Assembly: GCF_020829445.1 (NCBI RefSeq)
Contig: NZ_JAIVFV010000014.1
Location: forward strand, 1 to 64,000
Source of the DNA: Nostoc sp. CHAB 5836
GTDB taxonomy: Bacteria > Cyanobacteriota > Cyanobacteriia > Cyanobacteriales > Nostocaceae
Length of the DNA: 64,000 nt
Direction: 5' to 3'
The position numbers and the translations under genes were made by a program. Numbering within the stretch: the stretch's first letter is position 1; each line of letters begins with the position of its first letter. Under the pieces are notes generated by a model. It worked only from the letters and a program-made list of their open reading frames with translations, had not been told where the DNA came from and did not search any database. Below are positions 1 to 7,921 of this stretch, piece by piece.

Positions 1-120
1 CGTTTTATGAAATATGAATGGATAGAAATAGATGCATACTCTAGTTGGTCAAATTTAGTTAACTATGTTGAAAAAGTCATTCGAGATTTTGGAGAAAAAT
101 ATGTAATTAATTTTGCATAA
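1..120 (+). CDS. C-terminal end of an IS630-type transposase (partial)
   Basis: Reading frame 1 is open from the window edge to a TAA at 118-120 and gives 39 residues ending in YVINFA. The stretch KYEWIEIDAYSSW followed by NLVNYVEKVIRDFG resembles, from memory, the last residues of cyanobacterial IS630/Tc1-mariner-type transposases, which end in a conserved INFA/IKFA. The catalytic DDE part lies outside the window, so completeness cannot be judged. Another possibility is a remnant of such an element. Confidence 0.55.
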   Translation, partial: RFMKYEWIEIDAYSSWSNLVNYVEKVIRDFGEKYVINFA

Positions 121-636
121 GTACTTAATGGAAGCAGGACAAGCAGATCCACAATCTTCTTGCCTATGTTGTGCAAAACTTAGTATTTCATTTGCCAATC
201 CAGTATCGAATAACATGGTGAAAAAAACCAAAAAAATAGCAGGGTTTTATCCCTGCATACAATAGCGCTTATTCCCTACTCCACTACTCAAAGATAAGTA
301 GTATTTTGCGAAAAAAGCGCTACAGAACACAAACCGATTGACTGTAGCTATGAAACAACAGTCAATCAGAATTTGTTAAGTTTGTTGAAGAAAAGTATAT
401 GGGTAGTAATAAACGTATGTTAGGATAACTGCGAGATACAAACAGCTAATCACCCCTAGTATTAAGTCGATTAGCAATTAAGCCACACGTAAAAGTGATT
501 TAACCTGCTCCAACAGGCTGAATTACGCAAGATGTGAACTTTTATCCTGGTAAAGACGCGATTAATCGTGTCTTTACGTTTACAACTTCCGTTCTACTAA
601 ACTTCATAAGTTTGCCTATGGCGATAAATTTATTAC
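121..636. other. Intergenic stretch without a convincing gene
   Basis: No ORF here looks coding. It holds a 28-bp near-perfect palindrome at 550-577 (GTAAAGAC arms), a type of dispersed hairpin common in Nostoc genomes, and a GC-rich hairpin at 239-256. Confidence 0.5.
226..256 (-). terminator. Possible intrinsic terminator on the minus strand
   Basis: GCAGGG and CCCTGC arms (239-256) are followed on the minus strand by a T-rich run (226-237). It would end minus-strand transcripts coming from the small peptide gene at 637-873, though almost 400 bp separate them. Confidence 0.35.
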
Positions 637-873
637 CTAGTACCATCCCCAGTATTTCTTCTTCTTGTAGTAGATCTTGTTGAAAGAGTTATTGATGACG
701 TTTGAGTTGACCTCATTGTTATTTCCTGCAACTGCAATAGCAGTCGCAGGTGAATTATCACCATAGGTTATGGCTACGGACTTTGCAATGTTATCACCAC
801 CACCAGAGAGGTTAGCTTCTTCGCTGGTGCTTAATGCAGTAAACAATGTACCTTCCATAATCTTAGTTCTCAC
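637..873 (-). CDS. Double-glycine leader peptide (putative secreted peptide precursor)
   Basis: This 78-residue ORF starts with GTG at 873; an in-frame ATG lies five codons later (858). The N-terminus carries a leader of the form LSTSEEANLSGGG around residues 14-26, matching the LSxxE(x)xLSGG double-glycine signal cleaved by peptidase-containing ABC exporters. The remainder is Asn- and Ala-rich and ends in a lysine/aromatic tail (YYKKKKYWGWY). Such short precursors are widespread in cyanobacteria and often annotated as bacteriocin-like. No processing enzyme or PCAT transporter is adjacent, so the exporter would act in trans. Function is not known; export is inferred from the leader only. Confidence 0.6.
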   Translation of the reverse strand: MRTKIMEGTLFTALSTSEEANLSGGGDNIAKSVAITYGDNSPATAIAVAGNNNEVNSNVINNSFNKIYYKKKKYWGWY

Positions 874-1193
874 TTGATTGTTGGGATTAAAGTTGCGTCA
901 CTCGAAAATCATAAATATAAACGTAAAGCTGATATTTACGTAGTTTTTCCGTGCCGCTAAAACTATTATACGATTCTTACTCAACAGGTCAAGCAACTAA
1001 TAGTTGAAGAAATGTTTATTGCACATCTTCGCTACAGGTTTTATATCGCAGCTATTTATACAAACTTCATTAAAAATAAACTTTGTATCTATCAAAAAAT
1101 GCAGACATAGATATAAGTCCGGCGATTTAAAATATTAATTTTGTCAAAATATATATAAGTTTAAATAATAACGTATTAATACTTACGAACTTC

Positions 1194-1224
1194 AAATAAA
1201 TAAATAAATAAATAAATAAATAAA
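1194..1224. repeat. (AAAT)n microsatellite
   Basis: Seven or more uninterrupted tetranucleotide units in an AT-rich intergenic region. Confidence 0.9.
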
Positions 1225-1318
1225 TTATTCAATCTTGTGGGGTGGGCCGAAAAGCCCGCCCCTTACTACAGTCCCTCGTGTTGCCCACCTCACAAGAGGT
1301 AGTTGAGTATTTTTTTAA
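1220..1318 (+). repeat. Dispersed repeat shared with 37646-37716
   Basis: Both copies begin AAATAAATTA, contain CAATCTTGTGGGGTGG, a CCGAAAAGCC core and end GTAGTTGAGTATTTTTTTA. The copy here has about 28 extra bases between the CCCGCCCC and CACAAGA segments. The left and right GC-rich parts can pair (CTTGTGGGG with CCCCACAAG in the second copy), followed by a T-run, so it may work as a terminator-like hairpin. Confidence 0.7.
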
Positions 1319-1835
1319 TTGGAAGTCCCTTATAAAATAACGAAAAGGCAGAAGAATTAAAAATATAGTCAAGCAAATAAAATAACATTATTATACAAAC
1401 AATACTTAGAGCAAGTTTATAAAACTCAACAATTGAGGATTCTGCATTCTGGAATAAAAGTACTTACTCAATATATTTTTCATGAAATTCTTTATACTAC
1501 ATCAATTTTAATGTATATAATTTCTTTTAATATAGAAACCTTTTACTTTGTCAAAATTCTGATTAATTGGAAAAAAGGTTTGTTTTTTTTGATAAAATAA
1601 ATTTTTGCAAATAAATAAAAGGTAATATTTTAGAGAAAAATTATAAACGTTTGGTGTGGGTACTAAAATACCCTAATTGCTATTTATATATAGCTGTATA
1701 TAACCTTGATATTTACATACTAAATACATATAATCAAGGCACTTAAGTAAGTAGCCGTGAGTAATTCAATTCCCTCTTAGTAATGGCTTCAGCCCTTACT
1801 AGGAGACAATTTAATTAATTTTTCCATTGTTTAAG

Positions 1836-2009
1836 CTCGACTTTATCCATTTTTTGCCAACGCTCAACTTGACGCTGAAACCTCTGTGCTACGGTAGTTC
1901 TACTTTTTCGATTTCACCGATAATCAGTGACATGGAAAAAGTTTTTGCCAAAAAGCTAGGCTTTGGTCATATCAAGAGAGCCAAGTTCTTAATTTTGGAT
2001 AAAGTCGAG
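1836..2009. repeat. MITE-like element with 14-bp inverted ends
   Basis: CTCGACTTTATCCA at 1836-1849 recurs exactly inverted at 1996-2009. The 174-bp span has an open frame in its interior but no recognisable protein. It directly abuts the repeat at 2011-2079. Confidence 0.55.
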
Positions 2010-2010
2010 T

Positions 2011-2079
2011 TAAGAGGATGTTTGAAAAGTCTTCCTCTTGGTAGCAAAACGTTCTAGATCCCCCTAAATCCACGCCACT
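2011..2079 (+). repeat. Dispersed repeat, inverted copy at 7854-7921
   Basis: Begins TAAGAGGATGTTTGAAAAG and ends in AAATCCACGCCACT. The inverse copy lies at the 3' end of leuS and supplies its stop codon. A short piece (ATGTTTGAAAAGTCT) occurs again near 21361. Confidence 0.7.
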
Positions 2080-2560
2080 TGCTTCACTTGGGGAGACCCC
2101 AGACGCTCTCTACGAGACGCTCTGCGCGTTCGCAGACTCGCTCTCCGTGGCGCTATTGCCTTTGGCGTCTCCCCTTCTCCCTTGGCGGTAGCCTCTCCCC
2201 TTGGGAGAAGGCAGGGTGGTTTCATACAAAGAAAGAAAAATACATAAGTCTTGATTTCTCGTTTTGTGGCATGGCTTTTTACCCCACTTCCATTCCTCTC
2301 CCCGAAACGGGGAGAGGCTTTGAAACCCAGTTGTTGTTTTTCTCTGCTTGTATGAAACCACCCTGCCCTGCTTTTTTAGGGGGGGGTTGGGGGGATCAAT
2401 AAGTGCAAAGATACAGCTAATCACTTTTAAAACAACCTCTAAATAGTTTGATTTATTCTTCCCCAGTTACTTATGGGTAATCAAAGCAAAAGCTGTTTAA
2501 ATATTCCAGAGCCTTGAGTTGTCGATCCATTGACGAACAAAGTAACTGTTTTCACCTTGA
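2080..2560. other. Repeat-rich intergenic region
   Basis: Palindromic Nostoc-type repeats (GAGACGCTCTGCGCG-like, TCTCCCCTTGGGAGA-like). Long ORFs exist on both strands but overlap each other and follow the repeats, so they are not taken as genes. Confidence 0.6.
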
Positions 2561-2593
2561 TTGAAGAATTATAATGTTGTAAAAAGGTTTTTT

Positions 2594-3208
2594 ATGAGTT
2601 CCCGCCGCATTCTCCAAGTTGGTGAATCTTATACTTTCAGCCGATATTTTGAATTGCCTTTCATAATTGATGATATTCTGGCCGAATTAAATTGCACTAT
2701 TGAAAGGAAAAATATAACATTACCTGAATCATCAGAAATTTTAGACATACAATTTTTACAAGAGCAACTTCGCCGTAATTTATCTCATATTGATTTAGTT
2801 AATGAAACTACTAGGCGAGAAGCTTTAATTGGGCCAATTTTGTTTGAAGTATGTGCTTTAACTAATCAGAGACTCAATATAGAATATTCTATTGCTGTCA
2901 ACAATTATCTGAAAGGCACTCTCGACTACTATATTGCAGCACCTCAAAATTTATTAGTTATCGAAGCCAAACAATCAGATTTAGTTAGAGGATTTACTCA
3001 ACTCGCTATTGAATTAGTAGCACTTGACCAATGGACTAAATCCACATCTGAACTTCTATATGGAGCAGTTACGACTGGTGAGGACTGGCGTTTTGGAGTT
3101 TACCATCGTGGGAATCGTCAGGTGACTCAAGACCAGAGACGTTATCAAGTTCCAGAAGATTTATCTGTGCTGGTGAAAATTATTGTAGGTATTATTTCTA
3201 GTTCATAA
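2594..3208 (+). CDS. Small PD-(D/E)XK-like protein of unknown function
   Basis: The chosen start is ATG at 2594, because AAAAAGG at 2581-2587 is a good ribosome binding site; the frame also runs back to a TTG at 2561 without one. The 204-residue protein contains GTLDYYIAA, then LLVIEAKQ, spaced like the D...ExK active site of PD-(D/E)XK nuclease-fold proteins. It has no signal peptide or membrane segment. Many such cyanobacterial proteins are annotated only as hypothetical. A nuclease role is inference from the motif; restriction or repair partners are not adjacent. Confidence 0.65.
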   Translation: MSSRRILQVGESYTFSRYFELPFIIDDILAELNCTIERKNITLPESSEILDIQFLQEQLRRNLSHIDLVNETTRREALIGPILFEVCALTNQRLNIEYSIAVNNYLKGTLDYYIAAPQNLLVIEAKQSDLVRGFTQLAIELVALDQWTKSTSELLYGAVTTGEDWRFGVYHRGNRQVTQDQRRYQVPEDLSVLVKIIVGIISSS

Positions 3209-3233
3209 ACTGGGGACTGGGGACGCAAAGAAT

Positions 3234-3380
3234 CTGACAATTCAGGTTATGTGGAAAAGTCCACCAAAAACCTAATCCCCTAACCCCCTTCCCGATGCGG
3301 GGAGGGCGAAATTCAAAGTGTCTCTCCTTAAAGGAAGAGAGAAATAGAAAAGAGGTTTTCCAGATGACCTGAATTGTCAG
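3234..3380. repeat. 147-bp MITE with 10-bp target duplication
   Basis: Ends CTGACAATTCAGGTTAT (3234-3250) and its near-perfect inverse (3364-3380). The flanks are the exact direct repeat CGCAAAGAAT (3224-3233 and 3381-3390). A single end of the same family (ACCTGAATTGTCAG) is seen near 29313. Confidence 0.8.
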
Positions 3381-3393
3381 CGCAAAGAATAAC

Positions 3394-3518
3394 TAGGACT
3401 TACGCAAGTGTCACAAAAAATAAAAGCTTTTAGTTTGTAGTAAGGGCTTCAGCCCTGATTTTGAGGACTAAAGTCCTCACTACAAACTAAAAATAATATG
3501 CCAGTTGCGTAAGTCCTA
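3394..3518. repeat. TAGGACTTACGCAA-family MITE, copy 1
   Basis: Terminal inverted repeats TAGGACTTACGCAA. Flanked by the 5-bp direct repeat ATAAC (3389-3393 and 3519-3523). The interior contains nested hairpins (AAGGGCTTCAGCCCT, AGGACTAAAGTCCT). It lies 13 bp from the previous MITE. Confidence 0.85.
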
Positions 3519-3681
3519 ATAACCTACAGCAAATTTCATTTTAGTGAGGCACAGAAGAACCCCACCCGCGCTACGCGCACTCTCCCCGCTTGCGGGGAGG
3601 GTTGGGGAGGGGTGTACCCCATCTAGATACAAAGCGCTGTATGTCCAATCCTCAATCCCCAATCCCTTTACGTCAATCGAA

Positions 3682-4068
3682 TCAACGTCCTTGAGTTGCC
3701 AGAAATTGACGCAAGCTTAACAAACTCAAAGTTTGACTCAAATTCAAGGGCAAAAGTGAAACTCCTTCCAAGCGGGATTGTACCCAACCTTCTCCCCAGT
3801 ACCATTCATGGAACCCGTCAATACCTCCGCTAAGTAGCAAGCGGAGAGAGTTGAATTTTACAACGTCCACTTGATGATGAATCGGCACTGGGCCAGTCCA
3901 GGTCGTAAACTGCAATCCGGGAAGCAGTTGTTCTGGCATTCCTGACGTAAAACGTTGTCCTAAGAGCCATTTTTCTAGTTGCACCGGATGCAGGAGACTG
4001 TCACCAATTGCATCTGTTGATGCTTCGATTTCGATGCGCAGTTGGCTTTGTTGAAAATTACCCAGCAT
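3682..4068 (-). CDS. Conserved cyanobacterial protein of unknown function
   Basis: The ORF can be extended to 4233, but that part is repeat-derived; ATG at 4068 (MLGNFQQSQL) gives a 128-residue protein that starts in a normal-looking globular domain. Its C-terminal half (FHEWYWGEGWVQSRLEG, then LSLLSLRQFL) has the look of a conserved small cytosolic domain, possibly SRPBCC/START-like with a helix at the end. There is no signal peptide. Divergent from hslO, with the intervening gap filled by repeats. I do not recognise a function. Confidence 0.6.
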   Translation of the reverse strand: MLGNFQQSQLRIEIEASTDAIGDSLLHPVQLEKWLLGQRFTSGMPEQLLPGLQFTTWTGPVPIHHQVDVVKFNSLRLLLSGGIDGFHEWYWGEGWVQSRLEGVSLLPLNLSQTLSLLSLRQFLATQGR

Positions 4069-4392
4069 TTTTATAGGATTACCTAAAGGTGAAACATTGC
4101 TATTTCTAATATTGCAAATATAACGGTTTGTAGTTGAGTTTAATACAGACCTAACCCCTAACCTCTTCCCTACTAGCGTTGGGGAGTAAAACTCAAAGCC
4201 TCTGTCCTTGTAAAAGCTACGCTGACTTTGCACGGCATCTGGAAAACCTCTCTTCTATTTCTCTCTCCTTTTAGGAGAGAGACTTTGATTTTCCCCCGAT
4301 GTCAAAACCACTGATTATCACTACGTCACTTTTCTGGCAGCAGAGAACTTAGAATAGGAAAAGTGAACTTGTTAAGAAATGTAAGGTTATTC
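4069..4392. other. Intergenic repeats between divergent genes
   Basis: Contains dispersed Nostoc repeat motifs (CCTAACCCCTAACC, CTCTCCTTTTAGGAGAGAG). An upstream extension of the minus-strand ORF through this stretch is not credible. Confidence 0.5.
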
Positions 4393-5298
4393 ATGGCGGA
4401 TCAGTTAATTCGTGCAACAGCAGCCGAAGGTGGAATTCGTGCCGTAGGTGTGATCACCACACGTTTAACAGAAGAAGCACGAGGGCGTCACAAGCTTTCC
4501 TATGTGGCAACGGCAGCACTGGGTCGGACTATGGCGGCGGGCTTGTTAATGGCTTCTAGCATGAAGCGAAGTGGGTCGAGGGTCAATGTCCGGGTGAAGG
4601 GCGATGGGCCTTTGGGTGGCATATTAGCAGATGCTGGCTTAGATGGTACGGTGCGCGGATATGTGGGAAATCCATCTGTGGAATTGCCTCCCAATGCCAA
4701 AGGTAAGCTAGATGTTGGTGGTGCAGTGGGTGACGGCTACCTCTATGTTGTGCGCGATATCGGTTATGGTTATCCCTACTCTAGTACTGTTGAACTAGTT
4801 TCTGGTGAAATTGGCGATGATGTGGCTCATTATCTGGTGAATTCCGAACAAACGCCTTCGGCTTTAGTTTTAGGTGTGTTCGTGGGAGCAGGTGGAGTAA
4901 CGGCGGCTGGAGGATTACTGATACAAGTATTGCCCAAAGCTGCCAGGGACGAAGCCCTAGTAGAAAAGTTGGAATCACGGGTAGCTGGTCTAGCAGGATT
5001 TACGCCGTTGTTGCAAGCTGGGAAGACTTTGACTGAAATCTTTGGCGACCTGCTGGGAGACATGGGGCTGGTAATCTTTCCGGAACGGCAAATGCTGCGC
5101 TTCCACTGTGGTTGTTCATTCGATCGCGTTTTGGGGGCATTAAAGATTTTAGGAGAAGCCGAACTGCAAGATATGATTATTAAAGATGATGGTGCTGAAG
5201 CAACTTGCGACTTTTGCGGCAACGTCTACCAGGCAAATAGCGATCAGTTAGCTCAACTAATTGCCGATTTGCAAGCTGAATCTACCGTTTCAGGATAA
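4393..5298 (+). CDS. hslO: Redox-regulated chaperone Hsp33
   Basis: Hsp33 is a cytosolic holdase that becomes active when oxidation releases its zinc. The 301-residue product starts MADQLIRATAAEGG, the usual Hsp33 beginning, at ATG 4393 with AAGG just upstream; a GTG at 4363 is in frame but adds nothing conserved. The C-terminal redox switch is intact: Cys239 and Cys241 (CGC) and Cys272 and Cys275 (CDFC) are the four zinc ligands. Length agrees with the family (about 290-300). It is a single gene with repeat-filled flanks, and no regulator is visible. Confidence 0.96.
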   Translation: MADQLIRATAAEGGIRAVGVITTRLTEEARGRHKLSYVATAALGRTMAAGLLMASSMKRSGSRVNVRVKGDGPLGGILADAGLDGTVRGYVGNPSVELPPNAKGKLDVGGAVGDGYLYVVRDIGYGYPYSSTVELVSGEIGDDVAHYLVNSEQTPSALVLGVFVGAGGVTAAGGLLIQVLPKAARDEALVEKLESRVAGLAGFTPLLQAGKTLTEIFGDLLGDMGLVIFPERQMLRFHCGCSFDRVLGALKILGEAELQDMIIKDDGAEATCDFCGNVYQANSDQLAQLIADLQAESTVSG

Positions 5299-5452
5299 CG
5301 TATAAAATAGCACTAATTTTCTAGATTGCTAATGGTACTCTGTGGAGAGAGATAATCAAAAAAGTAGCTTTTTAATCATGAGAAAGTTACCATGTCAACA
5401 ATGGAATTATCAACCTAAAACAGAGCGCTATTCAATTATTTTGGTGTGAGAG

Positions 5453-7522
5453 ATGACAGAGCGGGATATTCCAGACAGTTGGTCAAGTGCCAGTGGAAGA
5501 GAGCCAGATCAAAACAAAAGATTATCCCGAACAGAGCGATTCGGTGAAACTCAGCCCTTTGATGTTCCAGCTACTGGTTCTAACTCCAAGTCAGTGAAGC
5601 GGCGAAAAAAAAACCATTTGGAAGGATTACCTATAAATAGTAATTCAGAAGAAACGGCACAACTCAGTAGTACTTCTGGGAAATGGCCACGCTGGATGAA
5701 AAGCTGGACGTGGCTAGTACTACTAATGTTGATTCCTGGCAGTGTAGGATTCTTGGCAATGGCAATGCTGCTAAAGTTGCCAACTGCCCCTAATTGCCCC
5801 TCGATTTTCTGGCCTCTAGCTAGTGCTTCTGTGCGGCTACACTGCGCTCAATTGGCGGCTTCTAAGCAGACAGTGAACAACCTATTACAAGCGATCGCTC
5901 TGGTGAAGGAATTACCACAAAATCACCCGTTGCATGGAGAAATTGATCGTTTCATAGAAGAATGGTCGCGAGACATTTTGAAGCTAGCTGATCAAAGTTT
6001 CCAAACTGGGAATTTAGAGGAAGCGATCGCAACTGCTCAGAAAATCCCCCAAGAGGTGACCGCTTATAAATTAGTCGATGAGCAAATTAGCAAATGGCAG
6101 TCAATTTGGTCAAAGGCAGAAGAAACATACAACGGTGCGATCGCCCAAGTAAAGGAACGGCGTTGGCAATCGGCGTTCATGTTATCCGCCCAAATGCTGC
6201 GCCTAGACAATGAATACTGGGCGGGTACTAAATACGACCAATTGAATCGTCTCATTGCCACAGCGCGGGAAGATGGGGATAAATTAGGAAAAGCCGAAAG
6301 TTTAGCAAACAGCAAAGTTGTCGATAATTTATTAGAAGCTATCAAGTTAGCCGAGTCCATTGGGCAAGAAAGTTACATCTACCAAAAAGCTCAGGAGGCG
6401 ATTCCGGCATTTGGACGGAAAATGCTGGAATTGGCACAGGCAAAACTAGACAAGCAAGATGCAGATGAAGCACTAAATATTGCTAGACAAATTCCCGAAA
6501 GTGCAAAACTACAAGGCGAAACAGATGACTTTATTGCCATAGCTGACGCAAAAAGGAGTGCTTGGATCGGTAATGTTTCCGGCTTAGAAGCTGCGATCGC
6601 CCAAGCACAACAAATTACTCCTTCCAGACCAGTGTATCAGGAAGCACAGCAACTGATTGCTCGTTGGCAACTGGAAATTGAAGATGTTGCCCATTTGGAA
6701 AGAGCGAGAATATTGGCTAGCCAGGGAACAGTGCCTAATTTAACAGCTGCGATCGCTCAAGTGCAGCTGATCCCTCCTAGTAATCCCAGGGCCACAGAAG
6801 CTAGGCAGGAGATCGGTCGCTGGAGTGCCCAAGTTGAGAGAATTGAAGACCAACCTTACTTAGAACGCGCCGAACAGATAGCAATATTCGACGATATTAA
6901 CTCCTTGGAAGCTGCGATCGCTCAGGCCAGCGAAATTCGTCGAGGGCGTGCATTATATCCAGAAGCACGCAAAAAAATTCGTGCTTGGATAGGAAAGATT
7001 CAGCGAATTCAAGACCAACCCTATTTAGCTCAAGCGCAAGAACTGGCTCAGAGTGGAAATCTTACCGCCGCCATCAACGTAGCTCAACAAATTGCCTCGT
7101 CGGGAAGGGCGCTTTCACAAGAAGCACAAGCTGCAATAAATGATTGGCAAGGGCAAATCCGCACCAGAGAAAACTGGAGAAAAGCCCAGGAAGTGGGGGC
7201 GACTGGCACACCAGAAGCTTTGCTTGAAGCAATAGGGCTAGCAGATCGGGTTTCCAACAATAGCATCTTACGTATGGATGCGAATTTGGCTATTGACCAG
7301 TGGAGTCAGCAATTGTTAGAAATAGCACGCTCTGAAGGTCAGTCTGATATTGCTAAAGGCATTGACATTGCCAAATCGATTCCACGCGGTAGTGCTGCCT
7401 ACAGTGCAGCACAAGAGCAAATTAGGACTTGGCAGGAATTTCTGAATCCTCAACCAGAACCTCAGCCTCAGTCTCAGTCAGAATCTCAACCATTTCCTCC
7501 ATCAACTACTAATGAGCAGTAA
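5453..7522 (+). CDS. Membrane-anchored alanine-rich repeat protein of unknown function
   Basis: A 689-residue protein. Residues 1-80 are polar and basic, with a KRRKK patch; one membrane segment follows at about 83-106 (WLVLLMLIPGSVGFLAM). The remainder is at least eight imperfect helical repeats of roughly 40-70 residues, each with an AAIAQAQ-like helix and a conserved tryptophan (for example LIARWQ, EIGRWS, KIRAWIG), suggesting a TPR-like helical stack. The tail is Pro/Gln/Ser-rich. Several repeats carry a HIP1 octamer at the AIAQA codons, so the gene itself is repetitive. Homologues are sometimes labelled chromosome segregation ATPase, but I see no Walker motif. Topology (long C-terminal part outside or inside) is not clear. 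Confidence 0.75.
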   Translation: MTERDIPDSWSSASGREPDQNKRLSRTERFGETQPFDVPATGSNSKSVKRRKKNHLEGLPINSNSEETAQLSSTSGKWPRWMKSWTWLVLLMLIPGSVGFLAMAMLLKLPTAPNCPSIFWPLASASVRLHCAQLAASKQTVNNLLQAIALVKELPQNHPLHGEIDRFIEEWSRDILKLADQSFQTGNLEEAIATAQKIPQEVTAYKLVDEQISKWQSIWSKAEETYNGAIAQVKERRWQSAFMLSAQMLRLDNEYWAGTKYDQLNRLIATAREDGDKLGKAESLANSKVVDNLLEAIKLAESIGQESYIYQKAQEAIPAFGRKMLELAQAKLDKQDADEALNIARQIPESAKLQGETDDFIAIADAKRSAWIGNVSGLEAAIAQAQQITPSRPVYQEAQQLIARWQLEIEDVAHLERARILASQGTVPNLTAAIAQVQLIPPSNPRATEARQEIGRWSAQVERIEDQPYLERAEQIAIFDDINSLEAAIAQASEIRRGRALYPEARKKIRAWIGKIQRIQDQPYLAQAQELAQSGNLTAAINVAQQIASSGRALSQEAQAAINDWQGQIRTRENWRKAQEVGATGTPEALLEAIGLADRVSNNSILRMDANLAIDQWSQQLLEIARSEGQSDIAKGIDIAKSIPRGSAAYSAAQEQIRTWQEFLNPQPEPQPQSQSESQPFPPSTTNEQ

Positions 7523-7535
7523 TATCCTAATGTAG

Positions 7536-7628
7536 TAGGACTTACGCAAAAACCCTCTCAAACTCTGATTCCTCTGTGGCCTCTGCGTCCTCTGTGGTTC
7601 GTTTTCCGTTGCCTTTGCGTAAGTCCTA
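7536..7628. repeat. TAGGACTTACGCAA-family MITE, copy 2
   Basis: 93 bp with TAGGACTTACGCAA ends and the 5-bp direct repeat TGTAG on both sides (7531-7535 and 7629-7633). Confidence 0.85.
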
Positions 7629-7853
7629 TGTAGGTTGGGTTGAGGAACGAAACCCAACATTTTCATAGCTCTTGTTGATCCCCCCTAACCCTCCGATAAA
7701 TTGGGGTAAGAATCAAAGTCCCCCAATTTATCGGGGAGCCACTGCGGTCTTCTCCCAACTCTTACGAGACGCACTCGCGTTGGCGCTAGCCTCTCACGAG
7801 TGGGAGAAGGGGAGACGATGCCACTTGCTCATGGGGGTTTCCCCCATGAGCAA
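7629..7853. other. Repeat-rich intergenic region
   Basis: Starts with the dispersed GTAGGTTGGGTTGAGGAACG hairpin repeat (also near 29098 and 42613) and continues with palindromes, including a perfect CATGGGGGTTTCCCCCATG hairpin inside CCACTTGCTC/GAGCAAGTGG arms. Overlapping ORFs are not taken as genes. Confidence 0.6.
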
Positions 7854-7921
7854 GTGGCATGGATTTAGGGGGATCTGGAACGTTTTGATACCAAGAAGAG
7901 GACTTTTCAAACATCCTCTTA
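7854..7921 (-). repeat. Dispersed repeat (inverse of 2011-2079)
   Basis: It ends exactly at the leuS stop codon: the terminal TTA (7919-7921) reads TAA for leuS, so the repeat edge now ends that gene. Confidence 0.7.

Larger units (their letters stand above)
874..1830. other. AT-rich intergenic region
   Basis: About 950 bp without a plausible coding ORF. It contains an (AAAT)n microsatellite at 1194-1224 and, directly after it, a dispersed repeat (1220-1318). No promoter can be assigned with confidence. Confidence 0.5.

Noticed and set aside
1827-2057. 76-codon ORF on the plus strand
   Set aside because: It spans the inverted-end element and the adjoining repeat; no start support and no recognisable domain.
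2079-2424. Overlapping ORFs of 104-107 codons on both strands
   Set aside because: They lie in palindromic dispersed repeats, mirror each other and have no protein-like composition or ribosome binding site.
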